Shown here: positions 34,909 through 46,501 of the stretch, one piece after another
Numbering within the stretch: position 1 is the stretch's first letter
Layout of the letters: each line of letters starts with the position of its first letter
Origin: Verticillium longisporum
Taxonomy: Eukaryota; Ascomycota; Sordariomycetes; Glomerellales; Plectosphaerellaceae
Assembly (NCBI GenBank): GCA_019188255.1
Contig: JAETXT010000006.1
Location: 1,922,001 to 1,986,000, forward strand
Direction of reading: 5' to 3'
DNA length: 64,000 nucleotides
Translations under genes and position numbers: made by a program
The notes under the pieces: generated by a model
Seen by the model: the letters and a program-made list of their open reading frames with translations, nothing else
Told to the model about the DNA's origin: nothing
Databases searched by the model: none

Positions 34909-35776
34909 CTATGGCTTGCCGCTTCTGATGGCATCTCGTAGCGCAGCCTGTCGTGTCCAAATATTCATCCCAATCTTGCTGCCCATGACGACCGGCTCTC
35001 CAGCGTGCAGAGTCCTCACGTCGCCAGCACCATCTTTACCCAGATTCTCCCAGAATACGGCGCTCCCCTCGATGGGTCGGAAAACGGCGCCCTTGTCGCG
35101 TTCGGCGTCGCAGTCTACCCAGCGACACCAAGTGCCCTCGCGCGGCGCCTCGAGCAAGGGAAACGAAGTGCCGCCTCCGATTGTACCTTCGCCGACCGAG
35201 ACGTAGGCGAAGAAGCTCGTGGCCCGATTGCCGCCCTGCGAAGCCGTAGCCTGAGATGGCGACGTGAACCAGTCGGTGTGGAAGTGATAATGGCCGCCGG
35301 CGCTATAGCGGACGAGCTGCAGGGGCTCAAGGCGTGCAGCAGCGGCAGCGTCGAGACCTTGGAAGGCAAGGGCACGCTGGTGGAGGCAGTCGACAAGCTC
35401 TGAAGGCGGCAAGGCTGTTGACTCGGAGGATCGGACGGCGTGGTGTGAGGCGTGACCGTCGGCGTCGACAACGGAGGACTTGGTGAAAGTGTCGGCACTG
35501 AGGAACTGTCAATTCTGGGCCACTATGTGCATGTGCCAGATCGGGGGAGGCTCACGCTAGACTCTGGAGTTGTTGACGCTCGGAAGGCGATATGAAGTCG
35601 GTCAAATAGATGACCAGTGGCGATGTGGAGAATATGTGAACTTGGTACGACGGTTGCTCGCAGGTGGAATTGTCTGCGACTGCGACCAGAGGTGCTTGCT
35701 CTCGATTTTGGGCTTTGATAAGAGCGTTGAACGCCAAAATCGCGATGGCGGTCCTCAGTCTGCAGAACAGAACCAT
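34909..35776 (-). CDS. Prolyl 4-hydroxylase alpha-like 2OG-Fe(II) oxygenase
   Basis: Two minus-strand exons (35776-35556, 35497-34909) encode 269 residues. The N-terminus MVLFCRLRTAIAILAFNALI is a signal peptide or anchor, placing the catalytic part in the secretory lumen. The Fe(II) triad is H147, D149 (HFHTDW) and H238 (TLHAGEP), with K248 ten residues later for the 2-oxoglutarate carboxylate, exactly the P4H arrangement. YSAGGHYHFHTDW and FFAYVSVGEG, GGGTSFP are family stretches. Family members hydroxylate prolines in proteins or small molecules. The 58-nt intron uses CCTCAG at 35498, not the earlier ACAG. Convergent with the Zn2Cys6 gene and divergent from a PDI-like gene. Confidence 0.88.
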
Positions 35777-36254
35777 GGTGATGATTTCACATGCAATCAG
35801 ATGTCGTTAACACTGAGAAGAATGCCCAAGCTTTGAGCGACCCGACGTCAGCAAAACATCTGGTTTTAATTCATTATCAGTCCCTCGGCCCGTCGATTCT
35901 GGTCAACCTGATGGAATAGCTCAGATTGGCCCATTGTCATCGCAGGGTCCCGTTTGAAACATCATGAGTTTGGTGTGCACGGCCAGACAAGCCCCTGAAG
36001 AACGCTAAATGATCGATCCCCATCTTTTTTCCACAGCGCGTTGACATGGGTTGATGTTCAGGGGCAGGCCCCATACGTACCCCTTGACAGATGGAGTTGG
36101 TCGTCCGAGAAGGCCAGATCTGAGAAACCTCGTCGCGAAATTTGGAGCTTAGAACTCAGAGCCTGTAGCTCTCTAGCGATTATCTTACCATCAATTGAAC
36201 TACTCAGCCAAGGGCTGCTCAAGAGCTGTCCATTCTCGCATCACTAACCTCACC
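35777..36254. promoter_or_regulatory. Divergent promoter region, P4H-like / PDI-like
   Basis: 478 bp separate the two ATGs, so the genes must share promoter DNA. I saw no clear unfolded-protein-response element. Confidence 0.45.
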
Positions 36255-37654
36255 ATGCGCTCCCACGTCTCTCTGGCCGCATGTCTGGCTCTGGCAACCC
36301 AGGGGGTCTTGTCTTGGGAATTCCTGTCCGAAGCCGACACCAGACACGCCTTGGACAGCAATGAGTTCAGCTTGGTTGCCTGTAAGTTGCAGTTCAATCC
36401 ACTGTGCATCTTGTGTCCATTAACATTGAATAGTTGTCTCGGTACGTCTGCCACACACCATCATGTCAAGACCCATGTGGTAGATAACTGACCTTGCTGG
36501 CCATGGCTCAGCCCAAAGAGTATGCCTCCATCGGACTTTTTTGAAAAAGCTCACCATTGATTGACATTTGCTAGCGAGGCAAGCAAGAACTTTGAACCAG
36601 AATGGCTACCTTTAGAAAGCCAAGAGTTCGCACTCAGTGTCGACTGCCAAAGCGCAGCAAGGCTTTGCGCCGAGCTCGATGTCGTCTCCCTGCCAGCCAT
36701 CCGCATCTACACCCCCGAGGGCCTCCACTGGAGGTATCGCGGGCCGAGGGTCACCAAAGAGTAGGCTGCAGATGGCATTACTCGGGTTCTCCCACGCGCA
36801 CTCAAAGCTAACATCGGCAGGATCATGGCCTTCCTCCAGCGCATGTTTCACCCGCCTGTGACCGAGTTTGACGGGCCATTGACGCAGTCGTTCGCCCAGG
36901 GCGACGACGTCGTCTTCACGGCGCAGATTGGATCTGGCTCGGAGAATGATAACATTTTCGAGCGCTACATCGACTTGGCCGATGAGTACCGAGATCGCTA
37001 TTCGTTTGGTCTGCGAAGGACCGACGATGCGACATCTAACATTCGGTGTTTCCAGAACGTCGACCATCTTGTGCACATTACGTCCGAGTTGGAGACGGTG
37101 GAGTCGATGGGTGCGTTTCTCAAGAAATGCACCGCATTTCTGATCCCGGAAATGACCCGCCAGAACGAGATGGACATTCTCTCGGTACGTATCTCACCCT
37201 TCCGACAATTCTGGCCGCATCGCGTCGCATGCTAACGGAGAGACAGTCTGGCAAGTCTGTGGTATACTTCGCCTCGCCCTCCGCCGCGGACCGCGAGGCG
37301 CACAGAGAGGCCACGCGACCCTTGGCGCAGAAGTACAACGAGTACCTCGTCTTCGTCACGGTGGACTCATCTGCGCACCCAGACATGATGGCGGGGTTGG
37401 GACTCGACGGCGGGGTTTCTGCCAAGGGCTTGAGCGTTCAGAACCCACGTATGGGCCAGGTCTTCCCTTTCGCCGGGTCTGATAGCGGATTTGCGCAGGA
37501 TGCTCTGGAAAAATTCATCATCGAAATCTCAGAGGGCAAAGTAGAACCATGGAGTCGTGCGGGGGCGAAGGGCGGCGATACGGCAGACGCAGCTGGCGAC
37601 GGTGTTGCGGGTGGGGAGGCACCGCGTGAGGACAAGCCACGAGACGAGCTTTGA
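36255..37654 (+). CDS. PDI-family ER protein lacking the CGHC active site
   Basis: Six exons: 36255-36381, 36434-36441, 36512-36519, 36575-36760, 36821-37184, 37247-37654, total 366 residues. A signal peptide (MRSHVSLAACLALATQGVLS) and a C-terminal RDEL, an HDEL/KDEL-type retrieval signal, place it in the ER. The first thioredoxin-like fold reads LVAFVSPKDEASKNFEPEW where PDI has FYAPWCGHCKAL..PE, so the CGHC is replaced by DEAS. VVSLPAIRIYTPEG with the cis-proline and RYRGPR, then b-type domains and a Gly/Ala/Asp-rich acidic tail, confirm the family. Two consecutive 8-nt microexons encode parts of the FVSPK(D) segment. Likely a redox-inactive chaperone or adaptor. Confidence 0.82.
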
Positions 37655-38018
37655 GCACGCCCTAGTTGGTCTTTGTCTACTGGAGCTACTCGAAAAATCC
37701 AAGCAGATGCTTTGGTGCAACGCGGAGGCAGCGTGATCTTGATTGTCTTTCATCAGTCGGGGTTTCGAGCTGTTTGTCTGACGATTATCGCTTCCCTTGA
37801 TTCACAATCCGAAGAAGCGAAACACAGTACGGGGCATTGTCATCTGTAGTTTCACCGGCACAACATGACACGCAATATGCGGTCTGCTCGAATTCTCATT
37901 ACAAACGGCTTAAATCGCGGTCGAAGGAGGTCGACAGGATGAGGAGATGATAGGAGAAACGAAGAAGCCCTGGGACGCCGCCCACTCAAGCATAAATCCT
38001 CCGACCTTGAGAGGTGCC
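37655..38018. other. Convergent 3' flanks of PDI-like and Zn2Cys6 genes
   Basis: No gene seen. Both neighbouring genes end here. Confidence 0.4.
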
Positions 38019-40104
38019 CTAGTGTCTGAAGTGGAAAGATAGATCAGGAAGTTGGCAGTTATGTCGATCCGGGCCACATGTGTTGATGTCAATATTCTAT
38101 TACCAGTTAGTAAGTCTCAACTCGGAAGTGTCACGCGCGTGGCAGCCCCTACCTTGGAAAAGACCTCAGCCTGCCGAATGCCCATCATCTCACCGATATG
38201 AGTGAGCCGCCCCTTGACGAAGGCCCGGTGACTCCTGTCAGCAAAGCGGCTCATGCCTGCCGCCAGAAGAGGCCACATGCAGGTCACGCTCGCTAGCCCC
38301 TTGGGCATCTCAGCGGTTCCGCAAGGAAAGTACGGCGTTGTCGTCGAGTCGCCCGCCCAGCCAGTCAAGTAAGGTGTTGATGAGATGATCTCCTCCACCT
38401 GCTCTCTGCCTATAGCTTGCACCTCGCGATATTCTTCAGTACGGAACGGATCGGCTGGTTGGCATGTCCATGCAATGCAGCGGGCTGTGACCTGTGCCAG
38501 CAGCAGGCGGGAGACGTGGGTGGTGATGTATTTGCCGGCGGCCCAGACATTGGGATAAGTGTAGATTTCGAGGTTTGGATAGGCAGTCAGATTCTTGTAC
38601 GACATGTCCGTCTCATCTTGCGCCTGTGTCAGGGTCGGCTCGCATGGGGAGCTTTCCGAAGGGTCAAAGCGGGTCGGGCTTGACGAGAGTGGAAATCTGG
38701 CTCGGGATGACGATGTAGGGGTCGAAAGGGTATTGTGAAAGGGTGAGTACGCTGAAGAGGGTGTGTAGGTAGATGCCGACGTTGAGGACTTTCTGGGATT
38801 CGATAAAGAGCCTCGCAGCGGCGGCGCGATCCCGGCCGACCCACGCTTCCACGCCGCAGGACACGCTTCAAACCACTTGACGATCTCACCATCAAGAGCT
38901 CGCGCTTTCTTTGAGAGTTCGAGGGCACGCTCGATCTTTTCGGCAGAGTGAGCGCCCTGGAACAAGTGATCTGCTTCAGCACGAATCAAGGTCGTCTGTA
39001 GATTGAGGGTGAGGGCTTGGTGCCCGACACTCTCGGCCACAGCATGTCCAGCCCACCATTTGATGTCCTCGATGGAACACTCCGAGAAGAACATGTATTG
39101 GCGTATCTTCTTTTGGTCAGCAACATGTGCAAATGGCAGAAAGAAATCGGAACCTACAGCCGCTCCCCGGACAACCTCGAACATGGCCACTCCCAAAGGT
39201 GACTCGATCAACCTGGGGCCCCTCAGCTTGATCATGGCGGCTGCCCCGCTGATATGTTTCGAAAAGGTCGACATTTCGTACTCGTCATTGGCGAGTCCCT
39301 CGTAAAACGCCAGCAAAATGGACGCCGCCAGAGACGTGTCTTGCTTGGCTTGGTCTTGGTCTTGCATGGCGCGCGTCAACTGCTCGAGCGCTATGCTGTA
39401 GTGCGTATGCGCGACGGAGAAGAGCGAGCGCGAGTTTGGACGGCCTGCCAGCGCAGCCATCGAAACGGCCGTGAACGCTGAGTGCATTGGCGATGCTTTG
39501 TATCTGGGTGAGTCAATGAGCGGGATTAGGAATGTGAAAATGCCGTGGCCAACACCGGCTGGTGGTACGAGGACGTAGTTTGACAGGAAGAAGCAGGTGG
39601 CTTGTTCGTCCAAGGGGGTGTCGAGACCACGGGGAGCCTCTCGGCTTCGACAGAGTGTGACCTTCGATAGGCCTCATAGCTCTTTTTATTCAGGATGATC
39701 TGAGAGAATGATGACGAAGAGGAGGGAGATGCGGAGGCAGAGGGGGACGATGATGATGAAGATGATGATGACGAGTTGGCGGTCCGTTCAACAGCGTGCT
39801 GCTGCCTGCCTATCGGAGGCCAGTTGGGAGAATTGGCGGCAATGCCGTTGATCAAGCCATCTCCAAAACCATCGGCAGTGATCAAAAGGCCTTCCTTGGA
39901 TGCCTTTCGAATAGCTGCTGACTTCGCTTTGCGGATGGTCGACTGTGTTTCGTCGCGAAGATTGATTTCGAAAGCATCACGGTACCCGGGGCACACGCGG
40001 TTTGCCTTGGCGCACTTCAGACATGCGGGCTTGGTCTCGTCGCACTTTATACGTCGAGACCTACAGAGCTTGCATGCCTTACTTGGCTTCCCTGTATTGA
40101 CCAT
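38019..40104 (-). CDS. Zn2Cys6 transcription factor, frame broken at a homopolymer
   Basis: The N-terminal frame (from 40104) carries the zinc cluster CKLCRSRRIKCDETKPAC and LKCAKANRVC (cysteines 11, 14, 21, 28, 31, 38), a Ser-rich stretch and NKKSYEAYRRSHSVEAERL. The regulatory domain, from DEQATCFFLSNYVL onward, is in another frame; the switch falls at a five-G run (39614-39618, C on the coding strand) and one extra C would join them as PPLDEQ. No GT-AG intron of suitable length explains it. The 3' end is uncertain: the frame stops at 38117, but a 56-nt intron (38152-38097, donor GTAGGG, CTAAC branch, TAG acceptor) would extend the gene to 38019. Confidence 0.75.
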
Positions 40105-42027
40105 GATGGTGATGAGGGAGATCTGTCGTGGATCCAGAAGAAAAGCCTTGGGAGAGGTAACGAGCTATCGTCAGCGGGAATCATGTGAAGAATTTCGTCG
40201 CTGCATGGCACAGCAAAGAGAACTGTCAACGCTTCGGCCCAGCAGAGTAGCATGGAGCTTCAGTTGTTCCAGCAGAGTTTCTTCGCAGTTGACAGCAGCT
40301 CTTGTTCACAAAATGGCCTAGCACATTCTGCAAGCGAGGAGTGTCCCCAGACGCTAATTGACAATCGTTTCACCTGGTCCGTTCCATCTCCCAGAGTTTC
40401 CAGAGGCCTCGGGGTGACGTGGACGCGGCAACTCGTCAAAAAAGACACTAAAGGAAATGTTTCACCCCCGCCACGCCAGGCCGCCAAACCTTCTCCGGGC
40501 AGCGCTCCCGGGTTTTGAAAGGACCAGACCTGGCGATTCAAGTGGTCAGCAGGCTGACGGACGCTCTGTAGGCCACGAAGGGTCTGGGGTGAAGCCAAGA
40601 GCACAGAGCCACAGGCTGACACCAACAGCCCAAGAGACCCTGAACAATGTCTTGGACCTCACAGGGCTGCTACCCTGACGAGCCTGATAGGCCAGTTTGT
40701 CAACACCACGGCCCCAAGCTCACACGATCGGACGAAACGGGACCTGGACGCACGCTGCCGATACTGAAACCGGAACAGGGTCTGTCGAGGGTCTGTCGGG
40801 CTCAGAAGAAGCAAGGACGTCACGACAGTGCACCATTGTGAGCATACGTATAAGCATTTGGCGGCCAAGCGTCAAAGGGGCTTGCAGCGAGGCTTTCCAT
40901 ATCATTGGCCTGTTGAGGCACAGACACCAGAGCTGAAGAACCTAAGGTACATGACGATGGTGGCTTGCCCGCGGGAACGGGGGATCCAGAAACCACGATC
41001 AGACATGCCTCCTGTGGTCAAGACTCATAGTCGTTCAAATCACCGCGCTGTGGCGCTGTGCAGTATGAGCAAGCCATTTCGCCCTAACTTTCCACCCATG
41101 CTCGTGGCTGGATGATCGACAGATTAAGCGTGTCGATCATGGAGCGACCCGCCTCTGTACAAGGCGGATCACAGGGCTGGTCTCAGTGGGTAGGAAGCAT
41201 AACCTCCCTGCCTTAGGTACTTATCTTGGGCTGGATGCACTGCGAGGTTGGTTGACGGCAGCGGCTTCAGCTGTTCACCAACAGAACTCTCTTGCTATCC
41301 GCCTGGTCTCTCTTCTCTGCAGCTTAAAGACGTGGCGATGGATTTGTCACCCTCTCGTATCCCTAAGTTGCCCCTGGCGGGTCCAATTCCCTATCCGCTA
41401 GGCAATTACAATTGGAAGCGATCCAACGGGTAAGATGACGGCTCGATCTTGGCTGGAACTAAGGCAGGGCGCAAGGGGTGCCACGGCCTGAAAGGATGTG
41501 CAGGTCTGACGCAACAAAGACTGCTGGAAACCCGCGCCTGATTTCCTCGCCAAGCAAGAGTAAGCTATCATCACAAGCTGGCGCTCGAGATACTCGGCCT
41601 GGCCATACGATCTCTGGCGGCCGAAGGAACTGACTGCAGTCCAACGGACACTGTCAAGTTACTGCCAGTGGACCCTCAACCCGGACTTTCTGGCAATTCA
41701 GCGTGACGCTAAATCCGCACGTCGGGCAGCCAAGACTCCGAATTCCGATCTGGCTATGTTTGATCTTTTGGGAATACATTCTTGAATCTTTTCTGATGCA
41801 GGTTAGTGCCAGGTATGGAACAGACCAGGTGTTAGTGCTTCGTTTCCATGGACATTGCACATCACCTGCGACTTCGTTCAAGATGTTAGCTAGGCGGGAA
41901 CTTGGTAATGCTAAGTCACACCGCAACAAAGACGAAGCATGGCCCTGGCGGAGATGGGAAGGATCAACGAGGACGAGTTCAAGGTCTTCAACTGATCCGT
42001 GGTTTGATACGGTGCGAGCTGTAAGCA
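40105..42027. other. Gene-poor interval
   Basis: Contains the promoter of the Zn2Cys6 gene at its left. No recognisable gene, RNA or long repeat was found in the rest. Confidence 0.4.
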
Positions 42028-42489
42028 TTACTCACAGGCATGAGGTCGCTTGCCCATTATGGTGTCGTGCAGGTCAGCCATGCCGGCGAAGAACTCCTTC
42101 AACTTCTCCTTGTCCTGGCCTTTCCTCGCGACAGGCCACCGCTCGCACCATGGCCGAACGGCATCATCTTGAGGCAGATGTTCAGGCCGGATGATCCGAA
42201 TGGCGGAGGCAGCAGCGACAATCCCTGCAGAAGTCAACGGCCCGTAATAAATGGCTCGCTGTGGAAGAGCACTGTCAAACCTTCTGGGTTCCTTGTTACC
42301 AAGGCCTGTGTAATTTGACCTCCGTGTTCTCTAAAGAGAGTGAAACTTTTCCACGCCTAGTGATGCCACTCGGCCAACGTCGTTAGGCGGGAAAAGGCCT
42401 TGGAAGAACTCACCAGGGAAATATCGGAAGAAGATCTAGGTGAATCCAGCCACGTCTCCTAGGTGAGCTATCTCCACCCGAGGTGCCAT
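42028..42489 (-). pseudogene. Decayed protein-coding gene (family not recognised)
   Basis: Coding-like blocks follow each other on the minus strand but not in one frame. A start at 42489 reads MAPRVEIAHLGDVAGFT and then hits TAG at 42438-42436; the same frame continues IFFRYFP to a GTGAGT donor. After a TAG acceptor at 42357 comes AWKSFTLFREHGGQITQ, then NPEGLTVLFHSEPFI, and a shifted frame gives AGIVAAASAIRIIRPEHLP and VRPWCERWP to the stop at 42028. The blocks look like real protein with a stop and frame changes between them, so I call it a pseudogene. I could not name the family. Confidence 0.4.
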
Positions 42490-43285
42490 TGTCTTTGAAA
42501 TTTCTGAGACAAAGTAAGAGTTACTTGGTCGCTCGGAGAATGATGGTGATTAGGGACGGAATGGCCCTCTTGAAACTGGGATGATCACCACCTGAAGGCC
42601 GTAGACGGCATCATGTGAACGTCCCTTGCGAGTTACGACACTTTCACTACCAATGCAACGTCATGCAATCTCGAACTATTCAGAACCGGCATTTCCGGCA
42701 GAATAAGGAGTTCGGTATTGCCTGGGTGCGTACGTATCTGTTTGCCTGATTGGATATGTGCCGCAAGCGATGAGTAGAGATGTTACCGCTTTCCGAAGCG
42801 GGATTATTATGGCCTCCGGCAATTGAAAGCAAGATGTATGACTAGTAGAATCATTGAGTCTTCGGAGGGCGCTTCACCCACCTTCTGACTATCTTTGATT
42901 GAACCAGAGGTACTCATTTCAAATTCGTTCGCAGATCTCACTGCCCTCGCCCACCGGGTAGATAGTCTAGCGTGAGCGATTCATTCTCCTCGCCTGGCAT
43001 ATTCGATTGTAGCTGGCTGAATTACGGGATTGATCATTCGCTCCTTTTCATATTTGGAGACTGGCGCAATGCGTTTGGTGGCGAGGAATAACCCTCCACT
43101 GAAGTTGAGGAGTATTGGACAGGTAAGCCGAGTCGTGCTGGTCTCGCTAAAAAGGTCACGTGATAGCGCCTCCAGTCGCGTCTCGACACGTCTTCCCGAG
43201 TACGATCGAGTTCAGCGTCGTCCGACCACAGCCAAGACCGCAACCCTTTGTACTACACCACGCGGAACCGTACGCAATTGCAGCC
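42490..43285. other. Intergenic, including RFC3 promoter
   Basis: Nothing else recognisable. The RFC3 leader is at the right end. Confidence 0.4.
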
Positions 43286-44530
43286 ATGTCGGACTTTGAA
43301 GATGAGATGGACGTTGATGTCCCCGTCTCCAAGGACATCACATTCTCTTCCGAAGCGACCAAGGGCAAGCGCAGCGCCGCCAACCTGCCAGTCGAGGCGG
43401 AAGACAGCCTGCCATGGTAAGCTCTCTGTCGCCGTCGTGCCCAACAGGCGTTGCCAGAGCACCCATTGATTACCATGACAGGGTCGAAAAGTACCGGCCC
43501 GCCACGCTTGCCGACGTCTCGGGCCACCACGACATCCTCGCGACGATCAACAAGTTTGTCGACAAGAACCGCCTGCCGCACCTCCTCCTCTACGGCCCCC
43601 GGCACGGGCAAGACGTCGACGATCCTGGCGCTGGCGCGGCGCATCTACGGCCCCGAGAACGTGCGGCAGATGGTGCTGGAACTCAACGCGTCCGACGACC
43701 GCGGCATCGACGTGGTGCGCGAGCAGATCAAGACATTCGCGTCGACAAAGCAAATCTTCACGTCAGCGCGGAGCGGCGGCGGCGGCGGCAGCAGCTCGGG
43801 GGCGGCGGGCTACAAGCTGATCGTGCTCGACGAGGCCGACGCCATGACCAACACGGCGCAGATGGCGCTGCGGCGCATCATGGAGAAGTACACGGCCAAC
43901 ACGCGCTTCTGCATCATCGCCAACTACGCGCACAAGCTGTCGCCGGCGCTGCTGTCGCGCTGCACGCGGTTCCGCTTCTCGCCTCTCAGGGAGGCCGACA
44001 TTCGCGTCCTCGTCGACCGCGTCGTCGACGACGAGGGCGTCCGCATCCGGCCCGACGCCACCGACGCCCTCGTCCGCCTCGCCAAGGGCGACATGCGCCG
44101 CGCCCTCAACGTCCTGCAGGCCTGCCACGCCTCGAGCACGCCGCTGCGCGCGCCCGGCGAGCCCAAGGTCCCCGACGCCCAGGTTGTCCGCGACCTCAGC
44201 ACCACCGAGTCCATCTGCCAGTGCACCGCCGCCCCGCCGCCCGACGCTGGCCAGGAGATCCTCCAGGCCCTGCCGAGCACGCCTGACGTCACGTCGTGGC
44301 AGTCGACCATCAACTCGCCCAAGGTGGCGAGGGGCCTGGCGCTCGCAGACATTATCACGTCGCTGTCGGAGGAGATTTACAAGTTGGAAGTCAAGCCCGA
44401 GGTCATGATTTCGTGGCTCGACGGACTGGCCGACATTGAACATCGTGTTGCGGGTGGTGCGGGCGAGGCTGTTCAGACTGGCGCCGTCGTGGGTGTTGTA
44501 AGAAGCGGTGTCGAGTTGATGAACACGTAG
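43286..44530 (+). CDS. RFC3: Replication factor C subunit 3, frame broken in Walker A
   Basis: Two exons (43286-43416, 43482-44530). RFC3 is a small subunit of the clamp loader that opens PCNA (established). After WVEKYRPATLADVSGHHDIL and LPHLLLYGP, the frame changes inside Walker A and resumes as GTGKTSTILALARRIYG. The canonical GPPGTGKT would need seven C where 43596-43600 has five, so two bases are missing (one extra base is the less likely alternative). Downstream features are intact: LNASDDRGIDVVR, Walker B LIVLDEAD, the arginine-finger SRC motif LLSRCTRFRF and the collar domain. A Gly/Ser insertion (SGGGGGSSSG) before Walker B is unusual. With two bases restored the length is 393 residues. 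Convergent with the GT31-like gene. Confidence 0.92.
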
Positions 44531-44824
44531 AGGACCTCATTGTTTAGAAAAGCCTAATTCACGATGTTATGACTTGCTGAAACTGCGGAAAGTTTGTGCT
44601 TGATGAAGATGGTATGCTCCGCAGTCTACCTGTGTTCATCGGTACCCATTACTTTTTTTTTTCGCCATTGTATCCATCGCGTCCCACGCGGTAACGCCGT
44701 AATTCTCCAACCCCGAAAAATGTCATACACGGTTGACCTAGGTGTTTCGTCGTCGTAAGCTACATGAATTCCTTCTTTCGCTCTGTGTGCCGTCTCATGC
44801 AAAATCTTCAAACGCCAATGCTAC

Positions 44825-46501
44825 TCAAGAGACTTCGGGCCACTTGACATCGCCACAATCGCCTGCCTGCTTAATGAATGCGTTGATGCGGTTCAGGTTC
44901 CACCCGCTACGCATGCGTTTTGTGTCCTCCTCTTCCTTCTTTATTGGGTGACCCATCTTGAAGCTCCAGCTGACGGCACACAGTCCATCGTCAAAATGGA
45001 ATTGGAAGCAGCCCGGGATTTCGTCGCAGGCGGCGCGACAGTCGTCAAAAGATAGATGGGCGCGCTTCTCAAGTTCCGTCAACTCTTCAGTCTTGACGCG
45101 TCCCTTTTCGTGTTCTCCAAACTGGCGGCCGCCGGGGGTTTCGACAAAGTAAAAACGGTCATCGCTGAGGTTGTGCCAGTCGTCTATGGAGTCGCGCAGG
45201 CGTGGCTTGACGAACTCGTAGTAAATGTCCTTGATACGTAGAGCGGGTGGCGTGGATGGCATATCCTGGGCAGCATAGCGACGCGACTCGTATTCCCAGA
45301 AGGTAGAGATTTCCTCGCTGTTCATGTGATGCATGGTGACAATGGGGTGACACCAGTGGTCAGCGCCGAAGGGGAGGGTGAAAGGCTTCTCGCCGTTGAT
45401 CGTAGGCCACTGCACATGTTAGAGGTGACCTGATAGGGTGCTGAACAGAAGGCCACTTACGGTGTTCCTGACCCGCGTCTGGGTGGTGTTGTCGAGGGCA
45501 CGTGCAAAGATGTAGTCGCCACAGCACTCTTGCTGGATCTGCGTATCGAACTGGTTTGCGACACCAGGATGGTCGGCGACCATCTCCTTCATGGCGGCGT
45601 GCGAAACGATGTAGCCTGAGCCGCCGTGACCGAAGGTGAACCCATGGAGCATCGTCACACTACCCAGGTAGTGCTTCTTGCAAGGGTCGAGACGCTTGAG
45701 CCACTGGACAAGGGTGGGCCAGAGGACGTACGTGTCGGCGTCAACAAAGATGTACCATTCGTAGTTGGGGCGCATGTTGAAAGTCTTCTCGGCGATGTGA
45801 ACATTCTTGTACTTGTCAAGGTTCCAACCTTCATTCTTGTCCTCGGCCAGTTTGTTGCAGCTTTCCTGGTCGACGGCGCATGCCTGTTGGCGGCGGTAGA
45901 GGTCAAAGTCTGTGTTGCCGTCCATGGCCGCGGCAAGAACGGTATCAAGACTGTCGCGAATCTGGTAGCCGCCGATCGTCTGGGCGAGATCGGAAAAGAT
46001 AAAGTACTCGGGTACGCACTTCAACATGGTCATCAGCTGCGTCGGCACACGGTTGAAGGCCTCGGTTGCGCCCGTCTTCATGACGAGAAGTATGTTGCTC
46101 GTGTCAGGGAAGCTGTCGCACACCGGGTCCTTGGGTCGGAAGAAGAGCCCATTAGCTGCAGGCTCTTTGGGAGGGTCCTCTTTCGCCTTGGTGTCAGGCA
46201 CGATTGGAGTGTCAATAACATCAGGAGCCTCATCGTCGTCGCTGGGCGCGACGTGATCGTTGTCGCCCACAGGCGGCAGCTTGTGCGGGTGGCCCGGATG
46301 TCCTGCCGGCGCAGGGTGATGCGGCGGTAGGTGCTTGTAGTTGAGGCCGGCGGTAGACCAATCGCCCAAGCGACTGGTGCTCAAGGCGAGCACGATGAGA
46401 GCGCAGACAGTGATGGACACGGCGATGAGAGCGCGCCGAGATAACATGTTGACGGCACCAAGCTTCATGCAGCTTTCATGTCGTCCGTCGAGCCAGCTCA
46501 T
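44825..46501 (-). CDS. Type II membrane glycosyltransferase, GT31/fringe-like
   Basis: Two minus-strand exons (46501-45461, 45409-44825) encode 541 residues. A short cytosolic tail and one hydrophobic anchor near residues 24-40 (ALIAVSITVCALIVLAL) are followed by a Pro/His-rich stem. The catalytic domain has ILLVMKTGATEAFNRVP, a WYIFVDADTYVLWPTL segment with the metal-binding DxD, and HGGSGYIVSHAAM, as in fungal GT31/fringe-like transferases. The C-terminal DDCRAACDEIPGCFQFHF with regular cysteines resembles an apple/PAN module. It should act in the Golgi on a glycan; donor and acceptor cannot be read. An ATG at 46468 (codon 12) is an alternative start. Confidence 0.84.

Noticed and set aside
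39601..39720. An intron as explanation for the frame change in the third Zn2Cys6 gene
   Set aside because: Tested donors (GTCACA, GTCATC, GTCCCC) and acceptors (CTCAG, GAAG) either give too short introns, the wrong phase, or leave a TGA in frame; one missing C is simpler.
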